Positions 11,701-21,866 of a DNA stretch of 64,000 bases are shown here, piece after piece (positions within the stretch are counted from its first letter, which is position 1; every line of letters begins with the position of its first letter). Location: positions 331,910-395,909 of the forward strand of contig VSDK01010628.1 of the NCBI GenBank assembly GCA_009767595.1, in the 5' to 3' direction. A program made the position numbers and the translations under genes. The notes beneath the pieces were generated by a model. The model had not been told where the DNA came from and ran no database searches. It was given only the letters and a program-made list of their open reading frames with translations. Origin of the DNA: Symbiodinium kawagutii. Its lineage: Eukaryota; Sar; Dinophyceae; Suessiales; Symbiodiniaceae.

Positions 11701-12236
11701 GCTACAGCATAGAATGGTACGCCATAAGCATGGCACATCATCGCTCGAATTGTCAACCCTCAAACTAGCTGATGTCGTACTAAAGACAATCATTAGGGTG
11801 GTCTCTTTGATACCATGTGTTTGAGCCCTACCGTACAGAAACAGATCACGAGCAAGCACCAGAGTTCAACACAGAAAGTCGCAACGAGACAGCTGCAGCT
11901 GCTCAAATCAACACGTATCCGACGTTCAGGTTCCCAATAGTGGTCAATCAGAATGACTGCCTAGCATGTCCATTACAAGGATTAGCGGTTGACGATAGTT
12001 CATACATTGGTTGATCACAATCACCGTTGACCATCAACCTTCACTTCAGTACCCAATATTGAGCAGCATGAACCGCGCCAATTACTCTCGGACGTTCGTC
12101 TCAAGTCGCAGAGCGTGAGACTGGGCTAATGGCCGACCAATACGGACCGCGCCAATTACTTACTATACTTATTCAAGACTACTATTGGGTTGCCAGCTTC
12201 TGGCCTTGTCTTAGAAAATCACCATCTTGAAAACAA
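11701..12236. other. No gene seen
   Basis: AT-rich spacer with two GCGCCAATTACT repeats at 12075-12090 and 12148-12163. Just outside, 11523-11560 carries a GCATG pentanucleotide run. Confidence 0.5.
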
Positions 12237-12380
12237 TTGGGTTATCAATGCAAAAAATGGATATCACAATTGCAAGTGCCAAAAAAATGGAACAGCAAAG
12301 TGCACAGAAAATGGAAAATGGGAATGCAAAAAATGGAACAGCAAAGTGGACAAAAAATGGAACTGGAAATGAGCATAGAT
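12237..12380. repeat. AAATGGAACAGC-type minisatellite
   Basis: Three to four imperfect copies of a unit containing AAAATGGAACAGCAAAGTG and GAAAATGGAAAATGGGAATG. Open frames on both strands are by-products of the A-rich repeat. Confidence 0.7.
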
Positions 12381-13773
12381 AAAATGGAAAATGAAAGTGG
12401 AGGAGTGTGGAGAAAGAGTTCAGGTTTGTTAAAAACGAGAATCGAATCCAAAAAAGTAGCATTTGACAGAGTCCACATAGAAGAAGGAAAGGGGAACAAA
12501 AAACAACGCACAACCAATGGTCATAAAATCCATCGTTACAAAAACTACACACAACTCAAATAATACAGTATACTTTTTGGAGCTCATTGGTTGGAAGGAG
12601 TACGTTCCTGAAGCAATGAAAAAGGCAGCTGAAGGCTAGATAAAGAGCCCCAAGTAGGACTTTGAGCGTACTTAGTCATACCTGAGTATATCTTACAATT
12701 GTACCTCGTTGGTTATTCCGAGGTGTTCCTACCCTGACTCACAAAAAACTGTTCTCCATCACAAAATAATTGATGGGTCCTATCTCGACTCACCCTCAAG
12801 CGGCATATGACCTGTGCTTTGGTGATGGTTGAATCCCCTGGGTCGCACTCCAGCCCTGCTTGGAGGCACTGTAGGCGCTCTACAGATACCCATTTGTTTC
12901 CCATTTTCCATCACAACCCCGTTCTAAGTTTTCTCATTCTCTAGCGTGAGCCCAATCAAGAACCCATTTTTCCTGCATTTTCCTGGTGTGGCCCTCATCA
13001 AGGACCCATTTTTTGTTGCATTTATCATTTGTTGTTGCATTTTTCTTGCATTTGTTTTGTTTTTTTTGCATTTGTTCGAGGTGTGTTTCAATTGTTTGCA
13101 GAATCAATTGCAATTCTGGACTGTCCTGGTCCCTTCCAGGCTCCCAATCTTGGACCCATTTTTCGACCCAAAAGGAGCTGATCCTGCTGACCATGTGGGT
13201 AAGAATTTCCTCCACGGTCCCATGTATGTTCGGGGGACCGGGCAACTGTCTGGAAAGGGTGGTTCTGGTAGCCAGGTAGGGTACGAATCAATTCCCAAGG
13301 GACCGATAAAACATGTGGTTTCCCAGAATTGTGAATTCTTTTTGGTTGACCCTGAACAATAGTCCGCTTCCACCCGTCTTTGGCTTTCCTTATTGTTTAT
13401 ATGTTGCGGGGTCTTTTCTTGGGAGCAATCCAAGGGGAATGAACATCCCAGAACCTCCGACGACCATTTCTGGCTACAAAATGGTTTGCTTGAGTTGAAG
13501 AAACTTGTTCACTTAATAATTTGTGTTTCTGTTTGGCCCTGAACACAGCCCCCCTCAAGTCCTCCCGGGTTCCCGCTATTTGGCATTCGGCTTTGGGACT
13601 TGTGTGGGGGTTGTTATTAGGGGCCTAACCAAAAGGAAAATTAGCATGCTTCTGTTTATTCCCCAGAGCGTCTTCGGAAATTATTTTCCCATGTCCGTTC
13701 TTGATTTCCATGTTTTTTTCCTTTTCAGTTTTTTCCATTGTTTCTGCAGACCCATTTCTTTGTTCCATTTATT
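12381..13773. other. Leader-like stretch before the YR gene, rich in CCCATTTT
   Basis: The word CCCATTTT or CCCATTTC recurs at about 12901, 12963, 13006, 13156, 13751 and 13788. Long frames at 12946-13362 (plus) and 12934-13245 (minus) come from this composition. From about 13690 the sequence is homologous to the terminal repeat block of the DIRS-like element, so part of this stretch is probably the element's non-coding end. Confidence 0.45.
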
Positions 13774-13970
13774 GTGTTTTTCAGTTTCCCATTTTTTCTG
13801 CAACCCCATTTCGAATGTCCATTATCTTCCCACTTTTGATGCATTTGTTTCAAGACTGAAAAGTTCTAGAACAAGCCCGACTTGCCACCACAAGACTACT
13901 ATCGGGCCCATGCTCAAGGGTGGATAGTGAAGGGTTTCTCTAATGTTTAAGCCCCAATGTTGATGTCATG
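13774..13970 (+). repeat. Left repeat block of element 1 (P, Q, R)
   Basis: Three adjacent repeats. P, 13774-13822, recurs inverted at 21933-21981 (46/49 identical). Q, 13822-13905, recurs directly at 22167-22250 (82/84). R, 13906-13970, recurs directly at 21867-21931 (63/65). On the left they run P-Q-R without a break; on the right the order is R, inverted P, inverted S, Q. Confidence 0.85.
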
Positions 13971-15310
13971 AAGCAGGGATTGGATGTTGATGTTGGGGGA
14001 CAATCCTTGAAAAGGATCAATGATGCCATTGATGTGGCAAGATCCAGTGGGGCAAGTATTAGCAGTAGTAGAATGCCATGGGAACTCACGCCTATGCTTC
14101 GATCAACCTTCAATGGCAGCTTCACTCCTTGGCTAGATGGACCTAAGATCGACAAGAATGCACCACCTTTAGGTTCTCAACAAGTTCCTTTCAAATTTCG
14201 ACCTGTTTCTCAGCGAGCTGCTTTGATTCATAGAGCTGTGCATCGCGCTGCAGCAAAGCGAAGTGATGCTGATAGAACTCTGGTCATTTTGAAGTGGGCT
14301 GAAATCATTCTTGCGCATCCATCTGGTTCTACAGCAGGTTCGCAATTGATTGCTGAAAATGCAGAGAAGGCTGACGATGAGAAGAGTTTCAAAGTCATTG
14401 AGGATACCTTGAGATCCCGTGCAACCTCTACTCTTCAGCTAAGGGTGTCTTCTCTTGCTTTGTACATCAAGTGGCTTAGACTAGAGGCTTGTATGGCAAT
14501 GCCACCTTCTTACCATTCAAAGAATCCGATGTGTATTTGTACCTCGATGAATTGCGATCCAAAAGCTGTTCGCCCTCCAGGGGATTTACGTTTGTTAGGA
14601 CTCTTTCCTTCGTAGGTGATCTCTTGGGAATGGAGGGGGTGACAGAATGCGTGGCCTCTGCACGAGTCAAGGGTGCATCCTTGGATATGTATTTAGAAAA
14701 CAGACCATTAAGGCAGGCGCCTGAGTTGTGGCCCATAATGGTGCTTACGTTAGAGCTGGCAAGCTTTTGCGAAAAGGACACCTATTTGAGGGCCATAGCA
14801 GGCTTCGCTCTTTGTTGCATCTTTGGGAGAATGAGAGTGTCGGACCTGAACAGGTTGGTGCATATCAGTGTCTTCGATGGTTTTGCAGAAGGATCGCTTA
14901 TGCGAGTGAAAACAGCAAGAACTAAGGAAAAACAATGTACATTTTTGCCAGTGATCATCCCAGTGAAAGGATTTTTAGGTGTCGACTGGTTCGATGGATT
15001 TCAGAGGACGAGGTCGCGTTTGGGGTTGCTTGACATCAATTATTCCCGAGATGCCCTTGCTGCCCCGATTCGAGAGATGATGAAAATTCTCAATTCGATT
15101 CAAGATGGTTCGTTTGTCCCTTGCAACCAGAGAAGCGCTATGTATCCCAGGGATTCGGAGAAGAAGGAGGTGGTCATCCAGTTGAAGGATTACTGTGGTC
15201 TGGATCTTGTAGATTTTGCCTCTCGTTTCCTCTCTTGTAACCCAGAACTTTTGCATACATTGAGCAATGGTGATGAAATGCAAGAGATGTGGAACCTTTG
15301 TTGCAATTGA
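13971..15310 (+). CDS. Tyrosine recombinase, truncated and frameshifted
   Basis: The first segment (13971-14500) encodes an N-terminal helical, SAM-like core-binding region (DTLRSRATSTLQLRVSSLAL). The frame then shifts near 14490-14500 and continues in another frame to 15310. The second segment has the box I arginine of tyrosine recombinases in GFALCCIFGRMRVSDLNRL, preceded by the usual aliphatic helix. I find neither the HxxR box nor the nucleophilic tyrosine before the stop at 15310, so the catalytic half is missing or beyond another break. It would have integrated circular element DNA. The sequence resembles recombinases common in dinoflagellate repeats (from memory). Confidence 0.65.
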
Positions 15311-15771
15311 GGGCTGAAGTCAATCCAATGCATCATCAACAAGGGTTCACATCGCTGGGACAGTGGGTGGATGGGCAATCACGGTGTAGCGAGCAACACG
15401 CCTGTAGTGAACCCTCTGGTCATGGAAGTACACTTTTTGAACCTATGGGTGATCCCAACAATACCGTGGAAACTCATGAGAGTTCTGAGTCGGCCAGCTC
15501 CGACCTGTCAGATTCGGATGCATCTTCAGCAGAGACTGCAATCGCAGGGATTTCTGGGAAGACAGAAAGGAATGGTGGTCTTAGGACTGTTGCCCCGCAT
15601 GCAGTGTTGGATGCGATGTACAGACACAAACGCACTAAAGCGTTGCACTATGGCCACAGTGAATCTGGAAGTAAGACTGCTTGTGGCCGAGTGCTGAGTG
15701 ACACATACAGTCCTTTCTATGGCGATCCAGAGCGAGCTTGGCCACACTGCGCAGTTTGCTGGGGCAATTGA
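15289..15771 (+). CDS. Cysteine-rich C-terminal domain following the recombinase
   Basis: A separate frame, overlapping the end of the recombinase frame, with a low-complexity S/D/E stretch (ESSESASSDLSDSDASS) and then a compact end containing KALHYGHSESGSKTACGR and WPHCAVCWGN. The H..G.......CGR......C..C spacing looks like a small zinc-binding tail, which I recall from dinoflagellate retroelement proteins. It may be the C-terminus of the recombinase or of a polyprotein. Confidence 0.45.
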   Translation: MEPLLQLRAEVNPMHHQQGFTSLGQWVDGQSRCSEQHACSEPSGHGSTLFEPMGDPNNTVETHESSESASSDLSDSDASSAETAIAGISGKTERNGGLRTVAPHAVLDAMYRHKRTKALHYGHSESGSKTACGRVLSDTYSPFYGDPERAWPHCAVCWGN

Positions 15772-16365
15772 ATGCCCAAGTCACACACCTCTCTTCAACA
15801 TAGATGGAATAATAATTGGTGTCGGAAAGGGGATACGAGAGCTGCTTTCTTCGCCTTCCAAATACAATAGATATGTGCGCCTATGAAAATTAGGGGCGCC
15901 CGAAACGGTTTTTAAAACCTTTTTTAAAATAGTTTTCCGACGCCCGTATTTCACCAGTTCCGAATTAAGTAACAAATAAAGGATGAATATATTATGAACA
16001 TGCTTCCTCTTGATAGTAGTGCGATTTGCACATATTCATGTAATGTGCAGTTTTGAGCCGTTCCTTCATAACCTGGGAGATTCAGCTTCAAGTGTCACTT
16101 TCCTCACATGACCTCTTGCGACCTCAGGCGCCGCAATCAGAGCCTCAGCTGCCCCCCCAGCAGAATTACGAGGACTGCGGCTATGTTGATTCGAAATGCA
16201 GCTGATGTAGCTGCGTAACTGCAAGAGATGATCACCAACGATTCAGACGGGGGAAGCATGATTCACATGTTCTTTAGTCATGTCATGAGTTTGCATGATG
16301 AAACAAACGATCATGCCGATGTGAATGTATTTTCAGGCTCGATGTGAGCCAAAGTTGTCATTTTA
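15772..16365. other. Spacer between recombinase and Gag of element 1
   Basis: No coding seen. AT-rich near 15890-15990, with GGTTTTTAAAACC and TTTTTTAAAATAG inverted words at 15907-15935. If element 1 is a permuted or tandem copy, the junction of two copies should lie in this stretch. Confidence 0.5.
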
Positions 16366-17511
16366 GTGGCTTTGCAGTGTGATTCGTGTGAAGCGATGTT
16401 GGACTCGGAAGCGGATTTCAAGTCTAGAAGCCGGGAGATAGGCTTCGTTGATGCAGACTTTCTCCGATTTGACAGTTTGGGTTCCAATACTTTTGCCAAG
16501 CTGGCTTTTGCCAGCAATTATGTACCTGGCCAAGTGGATGAAGGACCGCTGCGAACCCTGGCAATTGATATCACCGGAACTGATCTTCCTCCTACTGCCA
16601 AAATGCCGTTGATCAGAAGGTTGGTGTATGAGTCCTACACATTGGCTGCCTCCGACTTGAAGATGCGTACGGAGAGGAGGGATGATGATGCTCCGAGACA
16701 TCTTGCGCAGGGTGAAAGATCAGCCCGTTATGCCGAGCAGAAAGCCCGTTTAACGGGAGTTGACATGACAGGGGAGTTGGGGCCTTCTCACCGCTTGATT
16801 GACTTGGTCTACAACATGGCAGAGGACAATCAACTTCGATACATCAAATGGGAGGAGTGCGCCAAGCGGGACCAGGAATTGATGGGCGCGAAAACGGATC
16901 CAATTTGGAAAGCAGACTCTTCCGGAGTGATCAAAGAGGTCAAGCTGAAGGAACCTTTGAGAGCAGAATTTGACACAGACTTGAAATTGAAGTTCCTGTT
17001 GCGACGTAGATCTCTTGCCTTTGATCAAGCTAAGCTTCTGGACTATGAGCTGTTTGAGAAGTGGACCCGTGTGCTCTTGGAAGCCTACAGCACGCCGCCT
17101 CCTGATGGCTTTGTGGGTGTCTCGCTGGAACAGGTGCACCGAGCCGACATGGAGTTGTTCAAGGCCATGATGAGGGAGTCAAGGCAAGGAATCAAGCCGA
17201 CTGGAGCTGGGCAACCATTGAAAAATGTGTTGGTAGAAGCTATGAAGGCAACAGAGGTTCGCCTGCATCTGCAGCCACTGCAGGGCACCAAACGAAAGGC
17301 TGATATCAATGTGCCTTCATCAATTGTGAAAGATGATGAAGTTACCAAGTTGAGACGTACCATTGAAAACCTCCAAGGTCGCTTGAAGAACAAGGGATTG
17401 TCCAAGGGCTCCACTCCAGCCTCGACTTCAACTTCCACAAGATCCTCTTCTAAGGGCAAATCCAAGGGCAAGGGCAAGCGTTGGTTGATTATAAGCTGCT
17501 TCCAGCTTTGA
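16366..17511 (+). CDS. Gag-like protein of element 1
   Basis: A continuous frame of about 380 codons. The N-terminal half includes CDSCEAML, then a mostly helical region (MPLIRRLVYESYTLAASDLK; FDTDLKLKFLLRRRSLAFDQ) and a coiled-coil stretch (DEVTKLRRTIENLQGRLKNK) leading into an S/T/K/G-rich tail (KGKSKGKGK). This layout, helical core plus basic linker plus zinc finger in the next frame, fits a retroelement nucleocapsid protein. The frame breaks at about 17485-17500, where the true continuation shifts to the frame of the finger. Confidence 0.6.
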   Translation: MALQCDSCEAMLDSEADFKSRSREIGFVDADFLRFDSLGSNTFAKLAFASNYVPGQVDEGPLRTLAIDITGTDLPPTAKMPLIRRLVYESYTLAASDLKMRTERRDDDAPRHLAQGERSARYAEQKARLTGVDMTGELGPSHRLIDLVYNMAEDNQLRYIKWEECAKRDQELMGAKTDPIWKADSSGVIKEVKLKEPLRAEFDTDLKLKFLLRRRSLAFDQAKLLDYELFEKWTRVLLEAYSTPPPDGFVGVSLEQVHRADMELFKAMMRESRQGIKPTGAGQPLKNVLVEAMKATEVRLHLQPLQGTKRKADINVPSSIVKDDEVTKLRRTIENLQGRLKNKGLSKGSTPASTSTSTRSSSKGKSKGKGKRWLIISCFQL

Positions 17512-17675
17512 TTGGCGTGTCTCCCACGACTGCGAACAATGAACCAATTTGCTACAATTACAACCTTGATGGTTGTGATGGAGCTGCTCCAGGGGAACGA
17601 TGTGACCGTGGATGGCATGTTTGCATGATGCCTGGATGCCAGAAGCCGCACAGTGTGAAGGAGCATGCTAAGTGA
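17485..17675 (+). CDS. CCCH-like zinc finger, C-terminus of Gag
   Basis: Encodes LPALIGVSPTTANNEPICYN and then a C-x7-C-x8-C-x5-C-x4-C-x3-H array (ICYNYNLDGC, RCDRGWHVCMMPGCQKPH). Such fingers close Gag-like proteins in dinoflagellate retroelements (from memory) and would bind element RNA. It is in a different frame from the upstream Gag, so a one-base indel or a shift separates them. Confidence 0.6.
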
Positions 17676-17748
17676 CGCCCGAGCTCCGCTAGCACTAAGC
17701 GAAAGCTGAACTCTGATTCAGAAGGACTCAGCAATGCTATTTGTATAG

Positions 17749-18660
17749 AACTTTGAGCTGGGCCTGCGAGACTATCAGCATCACCAATGTGTTTCCATTG
17801 ACCTTGCAGATGATAGTTGTATTGAACAAGTTCAATCATTACTTGATGAGCCGGGTCAGCCTCTTCATGTTCATGCTTCACCGCCATGCGGTACAAGTTC
17901 ACGTGCAAGAGAGCGCAAGAGTCCTTTTCGTTCAAGACGACAAGGAGCCCCAGCGCCGAAGCCGCTGCGCTCCAGCAAGCATCCTCATGGACTGCCAGGC
18001 CTCAAAGGTGTGAACCGCCTGAAGGTCAATACAGCCAACAAGATCTATGCGAATATTTGCAAACTGTTTCGCATGCTAGGCCAGAACACGATCATCACGA
18101 TCGAAAACCCGAGGCGTTCATATATGTGGGAAACTACATGGCTTCGACAGCTCATTGCCAATTTTTCTTTATTTCCTGTTACTTTTCAACAGCGCATGAT
18201 GGGTGGCACACGTGACAAATGGACCACTCTGTATACCAATCATGAAGGTTTTCTTCCGCTGGCAATCTCCTGTGATAGGTCGCATCCACATCAAGCTTGG
18301 GGAGTTCAACATACTCAGGACGGATGGCGTTTTGCAAGTGCTGCTGAAGCCGAATTCCCGCAACTTTTACGTGACCGTATTGCTGATGTAGTTGTGGCTG
18401 CTGCTTCGGAACGAGATGTTATGTTGATTCCACCTCAACCCAAGCGGCCCAAGAATTTGCTTGCAAAGCGCAGAGCAGCAGAGGCAGGCAAACAACCATG
18501 TGGAAACCTTCTTCCACAAATTGTTTCTGAATTTTGCCATGTTTGGAACGTCAAGCGGCCGCATCCTGCTCCTACCTCCTCTTTCATGTTAAGTGATGAA
18601 CAGGCCAACACTTTTAATTTGCCTCCTCTCTGTAAGTTGCTGCCATCTACGGGGGGAGTT
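17749..18660 (+). CDS. C5-methyltransferase-like domain between Gag and RT
   Basis: The frame is open from 17749. It has a motif-II-like acidic strand (QCVSIDLADDS), a PPC motif in HVHASPPCGTSSRARERK, then PLRSSKHPHGLPGL, an ENP motif in ITIENPRRSYMW, and FQQRMMGGTRDKWTTLYTN. PPC resembles motif IV and ENP the place of motif VI in cytosine C5-methyltransferases, although true C5 enzymes have ENV. Motif I should lie just upstream, where only CIELWAGL-like remnants in broken frames are seen. This PPCGTSSRAR...ENP family is, as I recall, extremely common in Symbiodiniaceae proteins. Enzymatic activity is unproven. Confidence 0.6.
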
Positions 18661-20000
18661 TCCAAGGCTGAAACTACAACAGTGGGTTCTACTATGTTCA
18701 AGTAGGACAACTTAGAAACCCTGAGCAATTTATTCAAGAAGCTCTGCATCTGGACCGTCCCTTTGATGGTGACTCCTCGGTCAGCGATGATGCAAAGCGT
18801 GCCATGTTCCTCTTACTCACTAAGGGTGTAGAGTACGTTAACAGTATGCGCAAGAATTTCTTTGACTTTGATCATTATGAAAAGCTGGCAGTGGAGTTGC
18901 AAATTCAAGAAGAAGCACTGCATAATCAGCTGGAAGATTATCGGAGGGAGCTGCTGTCTGGTAAAAGAATCCTACTCTTTCAACAAATGTGTCGAGATGC
19001 TGGGATTGAAGATGATGGCTTAGTGGACATGATGATCAATAGAGTCAAGTTGACTGGAAGGGCAACTGAAACTGGATTATTTCCCTTCGAAGAGATTGAG
19101 CAAAGCATATCGGAGCAACAGCTGATGAAATCTACAAAGCGGAATAGGAGAAAGATTTTGGCCAATGCGAAAAGAGCCATATGGGAAGGAGCTATGGATG
19201 AAGTTGGAAAGAAGTGGCTAGAAGGTCCTTTTACAGAAGATCAGTTAAAGTCAGTCCTGGGGCCTCTTTTTGTGGTCTCCCACCGTTTCAGCCTGGAACA
19301 GTCTGACAAAGTCCGGGCTATTGATGACATGTCGGAATCCCTGGTGGATCGGTGTTTTGGGCCTACTTACAAGTCGATTGATGGCGTTGCAATCCTGGCT
19401 AGAACATTCATTGAAGGAGTGTTGATGGGCGAGTTCAGTATAAGCTCTCTGATGGGAGTGTCCTTTCGGGAAGGCTGCATTCTGGAATCGGCGTCCGCCA
19501 ATCCAGGACTTTGAGAGGGAGAACCTTAGACCTAGATGCTGCTTATAAACAAATCTTGATTGCAAAATCTTCCAGGTGGTGCTCAGCTCTGGCTGTAGAA
19601 ATTTGAAGGGTGACAAAGAGCTCTGACTCTTCATCTCGAATGTGCTCCCTTTTGGAGCCTCTGCTGCGGTGTACTCCTTCAACCGAATTGCGCGAGCTTT
19701 ACAGTTGGCCGGGGAGAGATTGCTGGGCTTGGTTTGGAGTAACTATTATGATGATTACCCTCAACTTGATTTGGCCTGCTGTGGTGATGGAGCACAAACA
19801 GCTGCGGAGAAGCTTTTCGAACTGGTTGGTTGGCGATATTCTCTGAAGGAATCGAAGAGGAAGGCGATGGATTTCACCTTTGATGTGCTGGGTGTTACCT
19901 TCGACCTATATAAGCAGGAGTCACTTGGGAACGATTGTCGTGAGGAACAAGGCTTCGAGGGTCAAGCAAATTTCAGATGAGATAGACGATATCCTTGCAA
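18660..20000 (+). CDS. Reverse transcriptase of element 1, broken frames
   Basis: The N-terminal region starts around SGFYYVQVGQLRNPEQFIQE (overlapping the methyltransferase frame) and continues to 19514. Fingers: GPFTEDQLKSVLGPLFVV and KVRAIDDMSESLVDRCFG. Motif A, LDLDAAYKQI, lies near 19527-19560. Motif B region NVLPFGASAAVYSFNRIARA is at about 19638-19700. The motif C box is YYDDYPQLD at about 19744-19770. The segments are in three frames, so several indels have accumulated. The sequence type fits DIRS-class RT. It would have copied the element RNA. Confidence 0.7.
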
Positions 20001-20229
20001 GCAACAGTTGTAGTATGGCCAGAGCGATCTCACTACGTGGGCGACTGCAATTTGCTGAGACGCGCTGTTATGGTAGAGCGTTGTCTGCCAACATTCGGCA
20101 GTGGCAGATCAGAACTTGCGGAAAACTGCTGGGAACCTATGTAGATGATGTCATATCCAAGGAGCTGAAATGGGCCAAGTGGTTTGTATCCCAAGATCAC
20201 CCACGTACTCTCGAGGCTGGAATGAGAAA

Positions 20230-20738
20230 CAACAAGCTGATCATCTTCACTGATGCTAGCCTTGAAGGAAACGATGATGTAGCAGGGATAGGTATGGTTG
20301 CTTTTCTCGTCCAAGACGGACTTGTGACAAAAAAGTTTTTTCGTTAGCGCACGAGTACCTGATTTTCTTTTACGAAGTTGGCAAACCAGAACCAAAAAGG
20401 TGATTGCCACGCTCGAACTTTTTGCAGCAGTGGCAGCCTGTGAACTCCTCGGCAACCTTTTCCCGGGTAGGCGTACTTTTATTTTTGTGAATAACGAAGC
20501 TGCTAGGGCCTCTTTGATTGCCATGTATAGTTCTGTCCTGTTGCATAATTCCTTTCTTCAGAAACTTTCATTGACTTCACTTAGACAGAATTTGTTTCTT
20601 TGGATTGCAAGAGTGCCGTCAGCATCCAATTGTGCTGATGCACCATCCAGATTGGCGACCGACGAATTAGTGTCGCAAGGCTTTCTGCCGCTAGATGTAA
20701 AGTGGCCAGCTGAATCAAGAAAAAGATGCCCCGTGTGA
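20230..20738 (+). CDS. RNase H of element 1, degenerate
   Basis: Contains FTDASLEGNDDVAGIGMVAF (first catalytic Asp), then after a frameshift IATLELFAAVAACELLGN (catalytic Glu), TFIFVNNEAARASL and SNCADAPSR (last Asp). The third acidic position, expected as FVDNEAAR, reads FVNNEAAR, so a catalytic Asp has become Asn. Together with the frameshift between 20347 and 20400 this indicates a dead copy. Confidence 0.65.
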
Positions 20739-20772
20739 TGTTGATGCGTTCCACTTGCTTGCATTTCTAAAG

Positions 20773-20951
20773 AGGGGTATTTCCAGGCAAGCATGTGTAA
20801 TGTTTGCTTCGATGTGAAACCGTTGCCTGCATGTTGATTTCATTTCTAGGAGCTTGGAACTCTTCGATCAAAGGACAACCCCGTTTCAGAAAAAGGACGG
20901 TCTCTCAAGGCGGCCTTTCTGCAAGCATGGGATCAGTTGATGTGGGAACAA
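20773..20951 (+). repeat. Inverted repeat S, left copy
   Basis: 179 bp just downstream of RNase H whose reverse complement recurs at 21984-22161 with one mismatch seen (GGACGGTCTC against GGACGATCTC). Such near-identity next to a decayed coding region implies recent duplication-inversion or ongoing repair between arms. The two arms could fold into a stem with about 1 kb loop. Confidence 0.9.
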
Positions 20952-21175
20952 GCATGCTTTTAGCTTGCTAATGGCGCTCTGTTCCGAGTCAATTGAAAGT
21001 GGAATGAATCTGCATAAATTATAGCGACGTCACGCGACGTCACCGGAAATTCGACCTAAATTTTCGAAATAAGGATTTTGATAATGGTCATTGGTTTTCT
21101 CCACAAGTCAAGGCAGTAGAAGAGGGAAGAGTAGTTCAAGTGTTTGAGTAGCCTCTTTTGCACCTCCGAAGCAGA

Positions 21176-21256
21176 ACCTCCTTAGTTCAGTGGTTAGAGC
21201 GATGGTCCAAAGACCCACAGGATCATAAGATCAAAACCCGCAGGGGGAAGGTATTA
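21176..21256 (+). ncRNA. tRNA-derived, SINE-head-like sequence
   Basis: TAGTTCAGTGG at 21183-21193 matches the RNA polymerase III A box of tRNA genes, and GATCAAAAC at 21229-21237 fits the B box (GWTCRANNC) at a normal distance of 36 bases. The acceptor stem does not close well and the anticodon arm is distorted, so this is a tRNA-derived retroposon head or tRNA relic, not a working tRNA gene. Confidence 0.5.
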
Positions 21257-21327
21257 TTACGACCACAATTTCTCGGCTGGTTCGGCTCGAGCGGTTCGAG
21301 TCGATCCACGGGCATCCTGGATATTAT

Positions 21328-21484
21328 TCAAGACGTTCATTTTGAGGTTTTTGGGGTCTGAAAACTCCGTTTTGGACGTCTTGAATAACCGTGGTGGGCT
21401 CGAACCCTCCCAGGGCCTAATTTTCTTAAGACGCTCATCTTGAGCTTTTCGGGGCCCAAAAAATTGAAAATGAACGCCTTGAGG
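21328..21484. repeat. Two related tandem stem-loops
   Basis: The first runs from TTCAAGACGTTCATTTTGAG at 21328 to its inverted partner ACGTCTTGAA at 21390. The second runs from TTCTTAAGACGCTCATCTTG at 21421 to AACGCCTTGAGGAA at 21486, with a GGGGCCC centre. Each is about 60 bp, and the two resemble each other in both arms. Confidence 0.65.
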
Positions 21485-21866
21485 AAAAAAAGAGGGTCCC
21501 TTCCTCACAGCAGGCTGATGTCAGCTAGGTCCCTTATTCTTTGTCCGCAAGGCCAAACATAGCCTGTTCCCAATGATGCTGGCCACGACGGTCATTGTGA
21601 TTGTCCTACCGCAGCACAAGTAGGGAATTGTTCTCAAGACGTTCAATTTGCGTTCTTAAGACCCAACTTGAGAAAACAGAGATCCAGCCTTCAATGGGTA
21701 CATCCATGCAGCAACTTGGCATGGGCCGGTGTCGGGAGAGTAACAGGGCGACGTCAAAATAATTTCGTTAATTCTGCGACCTAGCCCTTATTTCAGTTTC
21801 GAATTAGTAAATTCGACCCAACGACCTACGAATTATTAGAATTTACCCAGATGAATTCACAGAGCC

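Larger units (their letters stand above)
20952..21866. other. Loop between the S arms: tRNA-like sequence and small hairpins
   Basis: No protein gene. Contains CGACGTCACGCGACGTCACC at 21025-21045, a tRNA-derived stretch at 21176-21256, two related hairpins at 21328-21484, and a half copy at 21634-21680 (CAAGACGTTCAATTTG). The end, 21740-21860, is AATTCG/CGACC-rich and resembles 21040-21065. Confidence 0.6.
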
